Below, piece by piece: positions 7,311 through 8,457 of a stretch of DNA of 8,457 nt. The DNA comes from Deltaproteobacteria bacterium. GTDB lineage: Bacteria; Desulfobacterota; Binatia; UBA12015. The DNA lies in contig DLYX01000016.1 in the NCBI GenBank assembly GCA_003447545.1, forward strand, positions 1 to 8,457, read 5' to 3'. Made by a program: the position numbers and the translations under genes. Each line of letters begins with the position of its first letter. Position 1 is the first letter of the stretch. The notes under the pieces were generated by a model that saw only the letters and a list, made by a program, of their open reading frames with translations, did not search any database and was not told where the DNA came from.

Positions 7311-7359
7311 GCCCGCGAAGATCCCTTTCCCCCGCGAGTGACGCGCGACGATCGCGGGC
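7311..7359. repeat. Competing GC-rich inverted repeats downstream of the CoA-transferase gene
   Basis: TCGCGGGC at 7352-7359 is the exact reverse complement of GCCCGCGA at 7311-7318, and its first seven bases also pair with CCCGCGA at 7331-7337. The two possible hairpins (loops 33 and 14 nt) exclude each other. This lies between convergent genes, where a transcription end is expected, but no T-run follows on either strand, so a factor-independent terminator is not supported. Chance pairing in GC-rich sequence is possible. Confidence 0.35.
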
Positions 7360-7360
7360 A

Positions 7361-7459
7361 ATGCATGATTTGGTGATTCACGGCGGGACCGTTGTTAACT
7401 GCCGAATGCGAAGCCTTCTTCAGATGCCTCGTTCGACCCGTCGTTGGCGGGCAAGTTAG
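7361..7459 (+). pseudogene. Probable N-terminal relic of an amidohydrolase (D-aminoacylase/hydantoinase type)
   Basis: The reading frame from ATG 7361 begins MHDLVIHGGTVVN, which matches the first beta strand of amidohydrolase-superfamily enzymes such as D-aminoacylases and hydantoinases (typically DLVIRGGTVVT or similar). After that the frame turns into an Arg/Ser-rich tail and stops at 7457-7459, far short of the several hundred residues of a working enzyme; no metal-binding HxH motif is present. Removing one A near 7397-7398 would continue the text as VVTAECEAF, again family-like, so a frameshift followed by further decay or deletion is likely. It has no convincing ribosome binding site. 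It overlaps the 3' end of the convergent lipA by four bases (7456-7459). A chance match is possible, but thirteen residues in family order directly from an ATG make a relic the better reading. Confidence 0.5.
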
Positions 7460-8346
7460 CCCGAGACTAGTTCGCCCGCCTTGTAGCTGGAGCGGATCAG
7501 CGGTCCTGCTGCCACATCCAGAAATCCCATGGATTTGCCGATTTCGGCCAATTCATCAAAAGCCTGTGGCTCGATGAAGTCTCGAACCGGAGCGTGGTTG
7601 GGCGAAGGGCGCAGGTATTGTCCCAGGGTCAGAATCTCGACATCGGCCTGTCGAAGCTGTTCCATCGCCTCGAGGATCTCGGCATGCGTCTCGCCGAGGC
7701 CGAGCATCAGAGATGATTTGGTGATGACACCGGGCATCGCGGCGCGAGCGCCGGCGAGTGTTCGCAAGGACCGCTCGAAGCTGCAGCGTGGATCGCGAAT
7801 CTTGCGCTGCAGGCGGTGGACGACTTCCACGTTGTGGGCGAGAACATCCGGTTGCGCCGCCATCAAGGTGGCGAGGCTGTCGTCGGTATAATCAGGAATC
7901 AGTGTTTCGACGATCACCTCGGGGTCGCTTTTGTGAATTGCGGAAATGCAGGCCGCGTAGTGGCTGGCGCCGCCATCCGGAAGGTCGTCCCGGTCGACAC
8001 TGGTGATGACCACGTAGCCTAGTTTCAATTGAGAGATAGCCTCGGCGACGTGGTCTGGTTCGGTCGGGTCCGGCGGTGCGGCTCGATCCACGGTCCGTAC
8101 CGCGCAGAAGCGGCAGCGACGGGTGCATTCGTCGCCGAGGACCATGATCGTCATGGTGGCTTGCGGGCCCGACCAGCATTCACCGACGTTGGGGCAGCGA
8201 GCCTCGGCGCAAACGGTGTGTAGTTTGAGCTTTCTGGTCAGGCTCTGAAGGCGTTTATAGCCCTCTCCGCCAGGGAGCGGCACCTTCAGCCAGGAGGGTT
8301 TTTTCTCCTGAATTCGGGGAATTTTTGGGCTGATCGTGGTGGCCAC
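7456..8346 (-). CDS. lipA: Lipoyl synthase
   Basis: A 296-residue radical SAM enzyme that inserts two sulfurs into octanoyl groups bound to the E2 and H proteins of the 2-oxoacid dehydrogenase and glycine cleavage complexes, in the cytoplasm. The auxiliary [4Fe-4S] cluster motif is CAEARCPNVGEC (Cys46, Cys51, Cys57), the radical SAM cluster motif is CTRRCRFC (Cys74, Cys78, Cys81), and the C-terminal RSSYKAGE (from 285) supplies the conserved serine ligand of the auxiliary cluster. Further family text: TSVDRDDLPDGGASHYA, AHNVEVVHRLQRKIRD, KSSLMLGLGET and TLGQYLRPSPNH. Length is normal and every key residue is present. The start is GTG at 8346; no in-frame ATG lies close by, and the N-terminus fits the family. 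A GGGGG run about 12 nt upstream may act as a weak ribosome binding site. No lipB is visible; the gene upstream is outside the window. Confidence 0.97.
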   Translation of the reverse strand: MATTISPKIPRIQEKKPSWLKVPLPGGEGYKRLQSLTRKLKLHTVCAEARCPNVGECWSGPQATMTIMVLGDECTRRCRFCAVRTVDRAAPPDPTEPDHVAEAISQLKLGYVVITSVDRDDLPDGGASHYAACISAIHKSDPEVIVETLIPDYTDDSLATLMAAQPDVLAHNVEVVHRLQRKIRDPRCSFERSLRTLAGARAAMPGVITKSSLMLGLGETHAEILEAMEQLRQADVEILTLGQYLRPSPNHAPVRDFIEPQAFDELAEIGKSMGFLDVAAGPLIRSSYKAGELVSG

Positions 8347-8373
8347 AGCTTGAGTTTACCCCCAGCAAGGCGA

Positions 8374-8390
8374 CAGGTCGAATCGACCTG
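8374..8390. promoter_or_regulatory. 17-bp palindrome upstream of lipA, candidate operator
   Basis: CAGGTCGA at 8374-8381 and TCGACCTG at 8383-8390 are exact reverse complements separated by a single base. It lies 27 nt upstream of the lipA GTG, where a repressor site or a hairpin in the leader would sit. The stem is too tightly spaced to form a good RNA hairpin (a 1-nt loop), which favours a protein binding site on DNA. No regulator is known from this window and no clear promoter boxes could be assigned. Confidence 0.4.
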
Positions 8391-8412
8391 CTCTGGTGAG
8401 AAAACCGTCGAA

Positions 8413-8426
8413 TTTCTTTTAAGAAA
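8413..8426. repeat. AT-rich inverted repeat upstream of lipA
   Basis: TTTCTT (8413-8418) and AAGAAA (8421-8426) are exact reverse complements around TT. It lies further upstream of lipA than the palindrome at 8374-8390, in a stretch (8347-8457) where I see no gene. It is the most AT-rich spot of this region and might belong to a promoter, but no -35/-10 pair is clear. Confidence 0.25.
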
Positions 8427-8457
8427 GGGTCTTACCGCTGATCGACGCGTAGGCTAG

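Overview
The window carries ordinary chromosomal genes of a free-living bacterium with moderately high GC (judged by eye). The signs are a periplasmic YceI-like protein, a lipoyl synthase, a luciferase-like flavin/F420 oxidoreductase and an acyl-CoA catabolic cluster. The mix of LLM-type oxidoreductase, class III CoA-transferase and acyl-CoA dehydrogenase is common in soil or aquatic heterotrophs such as Actinobacteria, Myxococcota-like or Binatota-like lineages. The signal peptide on the YceI protein suggests a Gram-negative envelope. I cannot place the species from sequence alone.

Layout, left to right. (1) The 3' end of an unrecognised gene (to 305), followed closely on the same strand by a secreted YceI-family protein (321-893). 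(2) A minus-strand pair, an AGCS-family amino acid:cation symporter (3226-1769) followed by an LLM-class oxidoreductase (1724-897). The second of these converges on the YceI gene with only 3 nt between the stop codons. (3) Divergent from the symporter, a plus-strand cluster: acyl-CoA dehydrogenase (3296-4450), a SnoaL/NTF2-like small protein (4494-4892) and a large tandem-domain CaiB/BaiF CoA-transferase (4908-7268). (4) A 187-nt intergenic stretch with GC-rich inverted repeats and what looks like the broken N-terminus of an amidohydrolase. (5) lipA on the minus strand (8346-7456), with two inverted repeats upstream of its start.

The plus-strand cluster is the most coherent unit. The CoA-transferase would activate a carboxylic acid by moving CoA to it, the dehydrogenase would introduce a double bond next to the thioester, and the SnoaL-like protein could hydrate, dehydrate or isomerise the product. 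The substrate cannot be read from the sequence. I see no mobile element, CRISPR array, tRNA or rRNA. I found no clear new system; the oddities are the asymmetric active sites of the fused CoA-transferase, the amidohydrolase relic beside lipA, and the palindrome upstream of lipA.
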